Source: Jatrophihabitans sp. (GTDB taxonomy: Bacteria; Actinomycetota; Actinomycetes; Mycobacteriales; Jatrophihabitantaceae). From it: a stretch of 64,000 bases of DNA. The translations under genes were made by a program, and so were the position numbers. Position 1 is the first letter of the stretch; each line of letters begins with the position of its first letter. The stretch spans positions 1 to 64,000 of the forward strand of contig DASWNX010000006.1 of assembly GCA_036399055.1 (NCBI GenBank). Direction: 5' to 3'. Below, in pieces: positions 1 to 8,605 of the stretch. The notes under the pieces were generated by a model that saw only the letters and a list, made by a program, of their open reading frames with translations, ran no database searches and was not told the origin of the DNA.

Positions 1-108
1 GTCTCCTCGCTGGCGGGCCAGACCATCACGGTCAGCTTCTCCGGCGTCGAGGACTCCTCACTGCAGACCTCCTTCGTCATCGATGACACCTCACTCACCC
101 TGAGCTGA
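1..108 (+). CDS. C-terminal end of a secreted protein (partial)
   Basis: The first 36 codons form an open frame with no start that ends in TGA at 106-108. The visible residues form an alternating beta pattern ending in FVIDDTSLTLS. This closely resembles the last residues of the secreted phosphoesterase at 53859-55232 (FFLDYVTLSVS), including the preceding acidic EDSS motif. It is therefore probably the end of a jelly-roll, carbohydrate-binding-like module on an exported protein. The catalytic part, if any, lies outside the window. A strong hairpin follows at 194-230. Confidence 0.6.
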   Translation, partial: VSSLAGQTITVSFSGVEDSSLQTSFVIDDTSLTLS

Positions 109-149
109 TCACCGAACGACGCAGTGAACCAGCGACACCAGCGACACCA

Positions 150-184
150 GTGATCCAGTAACACAGCACGTGATCCAGTAACAC
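150..184. repeat. Short direct repeat, 15 bp twice
   Basis: The sequence GTGATCCAGTAACAC occurs at 150-164 and again at 170-184, a 20-bp period. It follows a smaller repeat of CAGCGACAC. The copies lie between the upstream gene and its hairpin and have no coding role that I can see. Confidence 0.7.
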
Positions 185-193
185 CGCAAGGCA

Positions 194-230
194 GTCCGGG
201 CCAGGCGCCGAATCGGCGCCTGGCCCGAAC
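194..230. terminator. Hairpin terminator after the partial secreted gene
   Basis: Arms of 15 bp at 197-211 and 213-227 are perfect reverse complements, rich in GGCGCC and GGGCC, separated by one base. There is no T-run on the plus strand, which is common for actinobacterial hairpins. It separates the partial gene at 1-108 from the gene starting near 299. Confidence 0.65.
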
Positions 231-298
231 TCTGCGCCCACCGGCGCACCACCGGCGCCAGCACTAAGGTGACGCCTGACATCGAGATGGGAGCGCGG

Positions 299-2416
299 GT
301 GACTGAACCGCAGCGGGGCAAGCGGCCCGAACGCGACAGCGCACCCGTGACCGCCTCCGTCGAACCGGCCGCGCCACGCTGGGCCGGTGAGCCGACCGGC
401 GTGCCCGCGCTGGCGGGCCTGGTCCATGGCGATCCCGCTCAGCGGCAGGCCACCCCGCTCCAGTCCAGGGTGCTGCTCTCCCATGACCATCCACCGCCGC
501 GCATCCCTGCGGTCCCGGCCCTGCGCCGGATGGCCGAGCGGCATGCCGAGGGCCACGCCGGACCGACGGTCATCCGGCGGGCCTGGTCGAAGAAACGCAG
601 CCGTGGCGAGGTTCGGCTGTGGGAGCAGGTCGACCCGGCTACCGACGCACCCACCGGGTGGTACTCCCGCGACCACGGCCATACCCACCTGCCTGCCGAC
701 CAGCGTCCCTGGCGCAGCGGGGGTGACGGCCTGCTCTATCCCAACGTCGGCGGCGGGCCCGGCGCGCTGGCGGGCGGGGCGGCGCCGGCGGCCGCGCCGT
801 CCTCGGCCGCCTCTGGCGCCTCATCGACTGCCGCGTCGTCAATGGCTGCCGCTTCCTCGGCTACCGCCGAGGCCGATCCGGACTCACGTGAGCTCGCCAA
901 GCGGCCCCGGCCCGCTCCCCTGGAGAGCCGGGCGGCCCCGGCGTTCACCCTCGCGGCCTTCGACGGCCTGGTCAGGCCACCCCGGACCGGTGATCCCCGC
1001 TACAAGCACGCGTCCATGCCAGCCCGGCTGACTCCGGAGATGGCCCGCGATGCCCAGACCCAGGCCGGCAAGCGCACCGTGGAGTACCTGACGGCCACTC
1101 AGGACGGCAGCGGCAACCTCGCCGAAGCGGGCATCAACCGCGATCACTTCATCTCCAACTTCAGCATCGCCCGGCTGGTCACCGCGATCGTGCCGTACCT
1201 GGTCGCCAACCCCGCCGCCGATGATCGACCGTTCCGCGCCTGGATCAGAGCCCTGGTCGGGGAAAACCCGGGCACCCAGGCCAAGGTCGACACGGCGCTG
1301 ACGACCGCGCTGACCACCGGCGCCTTCGGCAAGCTGACCACCCTGCTGGCGCAGGCGAGCAACAACCTGGTCTTCGGCCAGGCAGAGGCGAACCAGCATG
1401 CTGGACATGGCTTGGACATCCCACGCTATCGCGGCCGGATCGCCCCCTACGCGCAAGCGATCCTCGACGCCACCACCGGCCTGACCGCGCTGGTGCGCTC
1501 CACTGCCGATCCGCGCGCCGTGCTCGATGCCATCAGCCAATCGATGGACACCGTCACCGGCAGCTACGTGAGTTCTTCGACGCCGATCGGCGAGGAGGCC
1601 AGCCATCGGCGAGAACTCATCTCAGACGACCTCGGCCTGGGCTTCTACTCCAGTTCCCGGGTGCCGTTCACCCGTTCGAGCAGCATGTTCGGGCGCCCGC
1701 CGCGGCGCCGCCCTCGCGGGCCAGCCGGTGGCGCAGCAGCCGCGATGTCAGCCGCAGCTCCACCCGCCGCCTCGCCTTCCTCCGCCGCTTTGCCTTCCTC
1801 CGCCGCTGCGCCCTCGTTCACTGCTACGCCCTCGTTCACTGCTTCGTCACCCGCCGCGTCGCTGTCGGGGGCGCCGTCGCTGTCGGGGGCGCCGTCGCTG
1901 GGCTCCTCTTGGCCGCCTGCGCCACCGATGACTCAGCTTTCAAGCCTGGCGCAGCTGGCACTCGTGGGGCTCAGCTCACCGCCGGTGCTGATGCACCTGC
2001 CGAGTTCACCGTCCGCGCTCGCTCCATCGTCCTCGGCGGCTTCTGCGCCGTCGCCGTCGCTTTCGTCTGGGCTGTCGCTGTCGCCCTCGCCTGCGCTGTC
2101 GCCCTCGCCTGCGCCGTCGCCCTCGTCTGGGCTGTCGCTGGCACCCGCCGCCGCAGCCTCGAGCCACGCCCCAGGCCCGGGGGTGGCTGGAACCGCTCGT
2201 CAGCGCGTTCAGGCTGACGCTTTTCAGGCCCTGGACCAGCTGCGCGACACCTGGCGCATGCAGGAGGGTCGACCGGCAGCCAACCCACCCGGTTATCTGG
2301 ATTTCCGCGAGGTGATCAACTCGATCTCAGTGGCGCCGGCGGAGGAAAGCATCGCTGACATCCAGCAGAAGGCACGCGGATGGCTTGCCAGCGCGACTAA
2401 TCGATGGGGCCTGTGA
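299..2416 (+). CDS. Low-complexity Ala/Ser/Pro-rich protein of unknown function
   Basis: About 705 residues from the GTG at 299, which has GGGAG five bases upstream; GTG 269 and ATG 287 are in-frame alternatives. No signal peptide or membrane segment is seen. Three folded-looking blocks are separated by low-complexity linkers. The first, near residues 75-155, contains GWYSRDHGHTHLPADQRPW. The second, near 240-440, is predominantly helical and begins with a NRDHFISNFS motif. A short C-terminal helical block covers the last 60 residues. The linker before the C-terminal block is almost entirely Ser, Ala and Pro with tandem DNA repeats. I do not recognise a family. Large modular linker proteins like this can be effectors or surface-associated proteins, but that is speculation. 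Confidence 0.65.
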   Translation: MTEPQRGKRPERDSAPVTASVEPAAPRWAGEPTGVPALAGLVHGDPAQRQATPLQSRVLLSHDHPPPRIPAVPALRRMAERHAEGHAGPTVIRRAWSKKRSRGEVRLWEQVDPATDAPTGWYSRDHGHTHLPADQRPWRSGGDGLLYPNVGGGPGALAGGAAPAAAPSSAASGASSTAASSMAAASSATAEADPDSRELAKRPRPAPLESRAAPAFTLAAFDGLVRPPRTGDPRYKHASMPARLTPEMARDAQTQAGKRTVEYLTATQDGSGNLAEAGINRDHFISNFSIARLVTAIVPYLVANPAADDRPFRAWIRALVGENPGTQAKVDTALTTALTTGAFGKLTTLLAQASNNLVFGQAEANQHAGHGLDIPRYRGRIAPYAQAILDATTGLTALVRSTADPRAVLDAISQSMDTVTGSYVSSSTPIGEEASHRRELISDDLGLGFYSSSRVPFTRSSSMFGRPPRRRPRGPAGGAAAAMSAAAPPAASPSSAALPSSAAAPSFTATPSFTASSPAASLSGAPSLSGAPSLGSSWPPAPPMTQLSSLAQLALVGLSSPPVLMHLPSSPSALAPSSSAASAPSPSLSSGLSLSPSPALSPSPAPSPSSGLSLAPAAAASSHAPGPGVAGTARQRVQADAFQALDQLRDTWRMQEGRPAANPPGYLDFREVINSISVAPAEESIADIQQKARGWLASATNRWGL
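1859..1894 (+). repeat. 18-bp tandem repeat inside the low-complexity gene
   Basis: Two exact 18-bp units (TCGCTGTCGGGGGCGCCG) at 1859-1876 and 1877-1894 encode a repeated Ser-Leu-Ser-Gly-Ala-Pro unit. They lie in the Ser/Ala/Pro linker of the protein at 299-2416. Looser repeats continue to about 2140. Confidence 0.8.
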
Positions 2417-2623
2417 CGGCTGACGGGCCTGCGCCGACAGCGATACCGCTCGCATTCGAGGCAAAGACAGTCCGGAGCTTTACGAAGCCACCCGGTACGT
2501 GCAGAATCACCCGTGGCCTCGACGGGGGCTAAGACAGCCCGCGCACTCCACCCCCCGTGGGTGCGCTGGCTGTCGTCGGCTTCAGGCAGGACCGCCGGTG
2601 GCCAGTGCTGGCGCCGGTGCGGG

Positions 2624-2878
2624 TCAGTGCTCAGCGGCTTGCTGGGCGCGTCCCTCGACGCTGACGCCGAGCGCCGCGGCCACTTTTCGCCGGTGCGCCT
2701 GGCGGGTGTAGCTCGCTGTCACCAGCTGCAGCAGCGCCAGCATCAGCGCGGCCACCGGCACCGCGATCAGGAACCGGATCAGCGCCGCGGTGATCCCCAT
2801 CGAACCAGCGGCGAACGCAGCCCACAGCGCCGGAGTGCTCAACAGCAAGGCCAGACCTAGCACGGCTGGACGCAACAT
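2624..2878 (-). CDS. Small two-helix membrane protein at the end of the flagellar operon
   Basis: 84 residues with two hydrophobic segments (about 4-27 and 31-54), then a basic tail containing RQAHRRKVAAALG. It lies 66 bp downstream of the flhF-like gene on the same strand, so it is probably the last gene of the flhA transcript. I recognise no family. Its place suggests a flagellar accessory role, but it could be an unrelated small membrane protein. Confidence 0.6.
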   Translation of the reverse strand: MLRPAVLGLALLLSTPALWAAFAAGSMGITAALIRFLIAVPVAALMLALLQLVTASYTRQAHRRKVAAALGVSVEGRAQQAAEH

Positions 2879-2944
2879 GTCAGCGGCCCCTGTCCGGCGA
2901 GCTGCTCGGTCCGGTGGCTAACGAGCCAGCCGAGTCGACCCGCC

Positions 2945-4252
2945 TCATGCGCTTGCCCGGTGTCGGGCGCCGACGCGCAGCAGTCCGAACAGCAACCCGG
3001 TCCAGGCGAACGTGCTCGCCGCTCGGCCGTCGAGCAGGCCCAGCGGCAGGTCCAGGTCCCACACCGAGGCCGGGCTGGCGCTCAAGTGGGCCGAGTGCAC
3101 CACCAGGGCGTCTACTTGGCCCAGCCGGTCCAGCTGCGCCCGGCTGTCCTCGGTCTTCCAGCGCGCGTCCACCACCGCCCAGACCGCCGTCGGACGCAAC
3201 GCGGCCAGCATCTCAGCGGCCCACGGGTCATCCGAGCCGGCCTCGGTCGCGTCAGTGGCGATCACCACGACTGACGGCAAGTCCGCCCGGCTCGAGTCGG
3301 CACGCAGCCGCAGCGCTTCCTGCCGACCGCTGATCCGCGGGTAGTCCAGCTCGCCGCTGGTGTGCTCGGGCAGGCCAGCCACCCCGATGCTGTCACGCGG
3401 AATCCGCAGCATCGCCGCGCACGTGCGCGCGGCCTGCAGCGCAGGTCCGGACTCGCCGACCACGGCCAGCACCTCGCCAGCGCCTCGGGGCGGCAAGGCC
3501 GGCGCGGGCAAGTCCTCGAGGATGTTCTCCAGCGCCTCGTACAGGCTGTGGGTGTCGGGCCGCGGGTTCACCGACACCGGAACGCCGACCTGGCGTAACT
3601 GCATCAGCATGTCCAGGCGGGCCCGGGCATCGGGCCGTCCGAAGGCGGTCACGTTGCCCCTGGAAGCCTGCTGCGGATCAGTCGCGGGCGGGGCGTCCAG
3701 CGGCACCGATGACAGCCGGCCGGGGAGGTCGGCGGCGGCGCCCGCGGCCTGGAAGATCTGGCCGCCACCGAGCGTCGGCTCAGCTCCGAGCGTCGGCTCA
3801 GCGCCGTGCGTCGGCTCAGCGCCGTGCGTCGGCTCAGCGTCCACCGGCTCGCCGTCGCGCGGCTCGCCATCGGTCAGCGCGCGCAGCAGCTCGGCGAAGT
3901 CATGGGGTGGCGGTGACTGCTGCGGCAGCGGCGCCGATTCAGCCGTCCGATGCTGGTCGGCGCTCTCCAACGCCTCCACCGAGGCGAGCAGGTCCCCCAG
4001 CTCCGGCAACTCAGCGGCCGGCTCGTCGGCGACAGCCGGCTGGGCGCCAGAGACGGCGGCGACCTCCTCGACAGCCGAGTCGGCGCCGGCTGTGACCCGG
4101 TAGGCGACCCGGTGCACCTCACGGGCGAAGAAGCCGAACACCCCGCCGCGCCGCACCTGGTCCTGATACAGGATCTGCGCGCCCGGCTGGCTGTGCACCG
4201 TGTCCAGCAACCGTCGCAGGTCCGAGTCCTCACACACCAACGGTTCTGGCAT
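2945..4252 (-). CDS. flhF: FlhF-like protein with a degenerate GTPase domain
   Basis: 435 residues. The N-terminal 55 residues (EDSDLRRLLDTVHSQPGAQI, then RRGGVFGFFARE) match the start of FlhF, the SRP-type GTPase that helps place and assemble flagella. A long acidic and Pro-rich linker with a six-residue repeat (AEPTHG/AEPTLG) follows. A Rossmann-like C-terminal half begins at EVLAVVGESGPALQAA, where FlhF has its P-loop. The GKT/GKS of the P-loop is absent, and the DxxGR and TKxD motifs are not seen. It probably does not hydrolyse GTP. The start overlaps the end of flhA by 23 bp, so the two are translationally coupled. Confidence 0.75.
   Translation of the reverse strand: MPEPLVCEDSDLRRLLDTVHSQPGAQILYQDQVRRGGVFGFFAREVHRVAYRVTAGADSAVEEVAAVSGAQPAVADEPAAELPELGDLLASVEALESADQHRTAESAPLPQQSPPPHDFAELLRALTDGEPRDGEPVDAEPTHGAEPTHGAEPTLGAEPTLGGGQIFQAAGAAADLPGRLSSVPLDAPPATDPQQASRGNVTAFGRPDARARLDMLMQLRQVGVPVSVNPRPDTHSLYEALENILEDLPAPALPPRGAGEVLAVVGESGPALQAARTCAAMLRIPRDSIGVAGLPEHTSGELDYPRISGRQEALRLRADSSRADLPSVVVIATDATEAGSDDPWAAEMLAALRPTAVWAVVDARWKTEDSRAQLDRLGQVDALVVHSAHLSASPASVWDLDLPLGLLDGRAASTFAWTGLLFGLLRVGARHRASA
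3770..3841 (-). repeat. Four 18-bp units within the flhF-like gene
   Basis: Four near-identical 18-bp units sharing GCGTCGGCTCAGC encode two AEPTHG and two AEPTLG hexapeptides in the linker between the N-terminal domain and the GTPase-like domain. The near-identity indicates recent slippage or unequal recombination. Confidence 0.85.
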
Positions 4253-6287
4253 TGGCGATCACCCCCACTGTGTCAACGATTGCGGCATTGCTTGAGACCT
4301 CGGAATAGGACAGCACCGGCAGGTCCGGGGCTGTCGAGGCGAGCAGTCGGCGTAGCGGCAACCGAATCTGCGGCGCGCACACCAGCACCGGGCGGATACC
4401 CCGCTCGAGCATCAGCTGGTACTGGCGGGCGGTGTCGGTGACCAGCGCCTCGACCAGCTCCGGGCCGGGCAGCAACTGGATGCCGGTGTCAGAGGGCCGG
4501 ACCGACTCCAGCAGGCTCTGCTGCATGCGGGCGTCGAGCATCATCACCGAGAGGGTGCCGCCGACGGTCTGCGCGGCCGTGATCGCCGGGGCCAGCGCCA
4601 ACCTGGCGGCCTCGATCAGGCGGTCGGGCTCGGTGCCGGCCTTGGCCGCCAGCGACAGGGCCTCGAAGATCCGGACCAGGTCACGGATGGAGACGCCTTC
4701 TTCCAGCAGGCCGTGCAGCACCCGCTGGATCTCTCCCAGGCTCAACATCGCCGGGGTCAGGTCCTCCACCACGACCGGGTGACTGCGCCTGAGCGACTTG
4801 GTCAGCGCCGCGACCTCCTCACGTCCGAGCAGTCGGCTGGCATGAGTGCGGACCACTTCTGACAGGTGGGTGATGATCACCGACGAGCGGTCGACCACGG
4901 TGGCGCCGAGCAGCTCTGCCTGGCCGCGCAGCTCGATGCCGATCCACTTGCCGGCCAGGCCGAACACCGGCTCTGAGCCGGCGGTGCCGGGCAGGTTCTC
5001 CAGGCCGTCGCCGATCGCCAGCACGGTGCCGGCCGGCGCCTGGCCACGCGCCACTTCGACGCCGTTGAGCTTGATCGCATAGGTCGAAGGCGGCAGGTCG
5101 AAGTTGTCTCTGGTGCGCACGGGCGGCATGACCACGCCCAACTCCATCGCCAGCTTGCGGCGCAGCGCGCGGACCCGGTCCAGCAGGTCGGCGCCGATTC
5201 CGTCGACGAGGGTGATCATGTCCGAGGACAGCGCCAACTCCAGCGGGTCGACCGCCAGGTCGTCGAGGATGGCCTCGGGGCTGTCCAGCGCCGGAGCGGT
5301 GGGCGCGGCGGCCGGACCACGCAACACCTCGGCCTCGGCCTTGGTGGTCGCCGCGATCCGCCGCGACATGATCAGCAGCCCGCCACCCACCACCAGGAAC
5401 GGCAGCTTGGGCAGCCCGGGCACCAGGCACAGCGCCACCGCGGCGGCGCCGGCGATCTGCATCGCCCGTTGCTGGCCGCCCAACTGAGCGGCTACCACGG
5501 TGCCCAGGTCGCTGGAACCGCTTGCCCTGGTCACGATCAGGCCGGTCGCCACCGACAGGAGCAGCGCCGGGATCTGGGAGACGAGCCCGTCGCCGACGCT
5601 GAGCAGGCTGTACTTGGACACCGCCTCGCCGATCGGCATGTGCTCGGACAGGATGCCGATCGCGATGCCGCCGACCAGGTTGATCACGGTGATGATGATC
5701 GCGGCGATGGCGTCGCCCTTGACGAACTTCGACGCGCCGTCCATCGAGCCGTAGAAGTCAGCCTCGGAGGCGACCTCGATCCGGCGGCGACGCGCTTCGT
5801 CCTCATCGATCAGGCCTGAGTTCAGGTCGGCGTCGATAGCCATCTGCTTGCCCGGCATCGCGTCCAGGGTGAACCTGGCGCCGACCTCGGCCACCCGGCC
5901 GGCGCCGTTGGTGATGACGATGAACTGGATCACCAGCAGGATCGAGAAGATCACCAGGCCGATGACCAGCGAGCCGCCGATCACGAAGTGCCCGAAAGCG
6001 TTGATCACCTCGCCGGCGTAGCCGTCGCCGAGCACCGCACGGGTGGCGGAGATGTTGAGGGCCAGCCGGAACAGGGTGGCCACCAGCAGCAGCGAGGGAA
6101 AGCTGGAGAAGTCAAGGGGCCGCTCGACGTACATGCTGACCAGGACGATCAGCAGCGCGCCGGTGATGTTCAGGGCGATCAAGAAGTCAAGCACTCCGGC
6201 GGGGACCGGCACGACCATCATCAAGATGACCGCGACGACGCCGACCGGCACCGCCAACTTACTCAACCCTTTGGGTTTCACGCACAC
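4230..6287 (-). CDS. flhA: Flagellar export gate protein FlhA
   Basis: 685 residues, the normal family length. The N-terminal half has eight hydrophobic segments, with the family motif region MYVERPLDFSSFPSLLLVAT near residue 52 and the cytoplasmic loop RVAEVGARFTLDAMPGKQMA near 130. The C-terminal half is the cytoplasmic domain that docks substrate-chaperone complexes. FlhA forms the nonameric ring of the flagellar type III export gate in the inner membrane. GTG at 6287 is used here; GTG 6281 is an equally plausible start. A sigma-28-type element lies about 95 bp upstream (6381-6407), so the gene need not depend on flhB transcription. Confidence 0.97.
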   Translation of the reverse strand: MCVKPKGLSKLAVPVGVVAVILMMVVPVPAGVLDFLIALNITGALLIVLVSMYVERPLDFSSFPSLLLVATLFRLALNISATRAVLGDGYAGEVINAFGHFVIGGSLVIGLVIFSILLVIQFIVITNGAGRVAEVGARFTLDAMPGKQMAIDADLNSGLIDEDEARRRRIEVASEADFYGSMDGASKFVKGDAIAAIIITVINLVGGIAIGILSEHMPIGEAVSKYSLLSVGDGLVSQIPALLLSVATGLIVTRASGSSDLGTVVAAQLGGQQRAMQIAGAAAVALCLVPGLPKLPFLVVGGGLLIMSRRIAATTKAEAEVLRGPAAAPTAPALDSPEAILDDLAVDPLELALSSDMITLVDGIGADLLDRVRALRRKLAMELGVVMPPVRTRDNFDLPPSTYAIKLNGVEVARGQAPAGTVLAIGDGLENLPGTAGSEPVFGLAGKWIGIELRGQAELLGATVVDRSSVIITHLSEVVRTHASRLLGREEVAALTKSLRRSHPVVVEDLTPAMLSLGEIQRVLHGLLEEGVSIRDLVRIFEALSLAAKAGTEPDRLIEAARLALAPAITAAQTVGGTLSVMMLDARMQQSLLESVRPSDTGIQLLPGPELVEALVTDTARQYQLMLERGIRPVLVCAPQIRLPLRRLLASTAPDLPVLSYSEVSSNAAIVDTVGVIANARTVGV

Positions 6288-6380
6288 CTACAAGCTCATC
6301 GCGGCGACAAGGTCAGCTATCTGGAAGATCTGTGCGGACCGGTCCGTGGTCCGCGGCTTGTCGCCGTCCTGGCATGAGTT

Positions 6381-6407
6381 CTATCGGCATCGGCGATCTT
6401 GACCTGA
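6381..6407 (-). promoter_or_regulatory. Sigma-28-type promoter for flhA
   Basis: On the minus strand the -35 element is TCAG (6404-6407), then 15 bases, then GCCGATAG (6381-6388). The spacing and -10 core are identical to the elements before fliM, flbD, fliC and flgN. Established FliA/WhiG promoters have TAAA and GCCGATAA at the same spacing. Transcription would begin near 6374. Confidence 0.7.
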
Positions 6408-6425
6408 GCCCGGCTGTGGAAGGGC

Positions 6426-6452
6426 TAATCCCGAACCCTGACGGGCCGATGT
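6426..6452 (+). promoter_or_regulatory. Possible sigma-28-type promoter for the 63-residue protein
   Basis: TAAT (6426-6429), 15 bases, GCCGATGT (6445-6452). The -10 core GCCGAT and the spacer match the flagellar set, while the -35 differs from TCAR but is close to the classical TAAA. A start near 6459 would give a 33-base leader to the ATG at 6492. Confidence 0.5.
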
Positions 6453-6491
6453 AGTCGGTGGTAAGTGGAAGCACGGGCGAGGGAGATACCG

Positions 6492-6683
6492 ATGTCAGAG
6501 TCCAACCGGAAGCGGCTGGACGCCGATCTCAGCGAGGCATGCTGTGATCGGTGCAACCAGACGTTCACGCCGGCGGACGCCAGCGACCTGGTGCATTTCA
6601 TGCGCCGCGACGGTGAACTGTGCGGGGGCACCGGTGTCTTCTTTCGTAAGTTCGTGATCCGCAACGACCCCAACCGCTGGTAG
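6492..6683 (+). CDS. 63-residue cysteine-bearing protein in the flagellar locus, unknown function
   Basis: The start is ATG 6492, with a GGGAG Shine-Dalgarno about seven bases upstream; a longer frame from 6465 has no such support. The protein is small and hydrophilic. It has cysteines at 17, 18, 21 and 44 and a histidine at 35, so a CxxC-H-C zinc site is plausible. The C-terminus is basic and aromatic (FFRKFVIRNDPNRW). It is the only plus-strand gene inside the minus-strand flagellar block and is transcribed divergently from flhA. A sigma-28-like element precedes it. I recognise no function. A regulator, export accessory or anti-sigma role are all possible and untested. Confidence 0.7.
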   Translation: MSESNRKRLDADLSEACCDRCNQTFTPADASDLVHFMRRDGELCGGTGVFFRKFVIRNDPNRW

Positions 6684-6741
6684 CACGCGGTCACATCCCC
6701 TGCGGCCGGCGCCTCGCCGGCCCGCCGGCGCGCTTCGGCTC

Positions 6742-7830
6742 TCAGACCGGTTGCATCCGGTGGGTGCCGGCTGCCGATCCCCGCCGCTTGAGGCGCATCA
6801 CGAACGCCAGCACGGTCGCCACCCCCTGGTAGAGGTCCGCCGGTATCTCCTGGCCGATCTCACAGGTCTGGTAGAGGGTGCGGGCCAGCGCGACGTCCTG
6901 CACCATCGGCACCCGGCTGCGCTCGGCCAGCTCACGGATGCGGGCCGCGACATGGTCGCCTCCCTTGGCCACCACCCGCGGGGCGCCGCGTGCGGGGTCA
7001 TAGCGCAGGGCCACTGCCAGGTGTGTCGGGTTGAGGATGATCACATCGGCGGTCGGGATGTCAGCCATCATCCGGTTACGGCTGATGGCCAGCGCGCGCG
7101 AGCGCTGCGCGCCACGCAGCATCGGGTCGCCCTCGCTGCTCTTCATCTCCTCCTTGACCTCGTGCTTGGTCATCTTCAGCTGCTTGTTGTTGCGCTTGCG
7201 CACCACCGCGATGTCGACGAAAGCCAGCAGCAACCCGGCGGCGGCGCCCATCCGCACCAATCGCAGCGCTGCGTCGATCGTGGTGTCGACGACCACCCCC
7301 AGCGGCAGCGACCCGGCCGACATCAGCGCGGGCACCAGCTTGCGCACCGAGTAGTAGGTGACCGCTGAGAGCACCGCCAGCTTGGCGAGCGACTTGAGCA
7401 GCTGCCAGACCCCCTGCGGGCCGAACATCCGCTTGAAGCCGCTGAGCGGGTTCAACCGCGAGAACTTCGGCGCCCACAGCTTCGGCGCCACCCAGATGCC
7501 GCCCTGCACCGCGGCCGAGGCCACCGAGGTCAGCAGGATCAGCAAAGCCAGCGGCGCGGTGCCCAGCACCGCGTCGATCAGGGCCTGGCGGGTCAGCGCG
7601 AGGGCCCTGCCGGTGTCGGGGGTGTTGATGATCGAGACGATCTGAACGAAGCATCTACGGGCGTTGTCCATCAACGAGCTGCCCACCGCGGGAATCACGA
7701 AGCTCGCCACTAGCACGCTCAACCACGAGCCGACCTCGGGGGTGTGCCCGACCTGGCCGTCCTTGCGGGCCTTCTTCAGCTTGCGCGGAGTGGCCTTCTC
7801 GGTCTTCTCACCCGCCGGTTTGCCCGCCAT
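6742..7830 (-). CDS. flhB: Flagellar export switch protein FlhB
   Basis: 362 residues. The basic N-terminus (EKTEKATPRKLKKARKDGQV) is followed by four membrane segments and a cytoplasmic domain with the self-cleavage motif N267-P268-T269-H270. FlhB cleaves itself between Asn and Pro, which switches export from rod/hook to filament substrates together with FliK. The start overlaps the fliR stop by one base (TGATG). It is the last gene of the fliM-flhB run before the plus-strand small gene interrupts. Confidence 0.97.
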   Translation of the reverse strand: MAGKPAGEKTEKATPRKLKKARKDGQVGHTPEVGSWLSVLVASFVIPAVGSSLMDNARRCFVQIVSIINTPDTGRALALTRQALIDAVLGTAPLALLILLTSVASAAVQGGIWVAPKLWAPKFSRLNPLSGFKRMFGPQGVWQLLKSLAKLAVLSAVTYYSVRKLVPALMSAGSLPLGVVVDTTIDAALRLVRMGAAAGLLLAFVDIAVVRKRNNKQLKMTKHEVKEEMKSSEGDPMLRGAQRSRALAISRNRMMADIPTADVIILNPTHLAVALRYDPARGAPRVVAKGGDHVAARIRELAERSRVPMVQDVALARTLYQTCEIGQEIPADLYQGVATVLAFVMRLKRRGSAAGTHRMQPV

Positions 7831-8597
7831 CAGCTGGCCGTCCCGATCCGCATCATCAGGGTGGCGGCCGAGTTGCCGAGCTCGGTGACGATCCGCGGCA
7901 TCGTGGTGAAGGTGAGCCCGACCAGCCCCAGGGTCAGCATGATCTTCAGCGGAAAGCTGATCTGGAAGACGTTGAGCTGCGGCGAGATCCGGCTGAGCAG
8001 GCCCAGGGCGACATCGGCCAGGAACAGCACCGCGATCAGCGGCGCCGCGATCTGCAGCGCGGCCACGAACATCGCCGTCACCCCGCGCACCAGCTCCTCG
8101 TCCAGATGCGCCAGGGACATCGTGGCGTCCAACGGCAGCGAGGTGAACGTCCGCAGGAAGCCCTGCAGGATGACCAGGTGCGCGTTGGTCGCGAAGATCA
8201 GGGTGGTCGCCAGCAAGCCGTAGAACTTGCCGAACACCGAGGTCGTCGAGGCCGACAGCGGGTCATAGGCGAAGGCGAGGGAAAAACCGCCGGTCAGGTC
8301 GATCAGCGCGCCGGCGGCCTCGATCGCGCTGAACAGCAGCCGGGTGAGAAACCCCAGCGCAGCTCCGATGAGCACCTGGTGGACGGCGCTGGTGACCAGC
8401 GGGCCGAGCTCGGCAGCCGGGGCGTGCGCGCGGGCGGTGTTGGACACCGCCAGGGCCAGCCCCACGGCGAGCATCAACCGCACCCGGCGGGGCACCCCAC
8501 CGGTCGCGAAGGGCGGTGCGATCGCCAGCCAGGCCGTGATCCGGATCGAGGCGAGCAACACCGTGACGATGCTCGCGGTGCCCAGCTCGATGCTCAT
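7830..8597 (-). CDS. fliR: Flagellar export gate protein FliR
   Basis: 255 residues with about six hydrophobic segments and the usual AFSLAFAYDPLS-like central region (GGFSLAFAYDPLSASTTS). It assembles with FliP5-FliQ4 into the export pore of the flagellar basal body. It lies 8 bp after fliQ and overlaps flhB by one base, so it belongs to the same transcript. Confidence 0.95.
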   Translation of the reverse strand: MSIELGTASIVTVLLASIRITAWLAIAPPFATGGVPRRVRLMLAVGLALAVSNTARAHAPAAELGPLVTSAVHQVLIGAALGFLTRLLFSAIEAAGALIDLTGGFSLAFAYDPLSASTTSVFGKFYGLLATTLIFATNAHLVILQGFLRTFTSLPLDATMSLAHLDEELVRGVTAMFVAALQIAAPLIAVLFLADVALGLLSRISPQLNVFQISFPLKIMLTLGLVGLTFTTMPRIVTELGNSAATLMMRIGTAS

Positions 8598-8605
8598 GCC
8601 GGGGC

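Noticed and set aside
3770..3841. CRISPR-like repeats
   Set aside because: The units are 18 bp, contiguous with no spacers, and encode a hexapeptide repeat.
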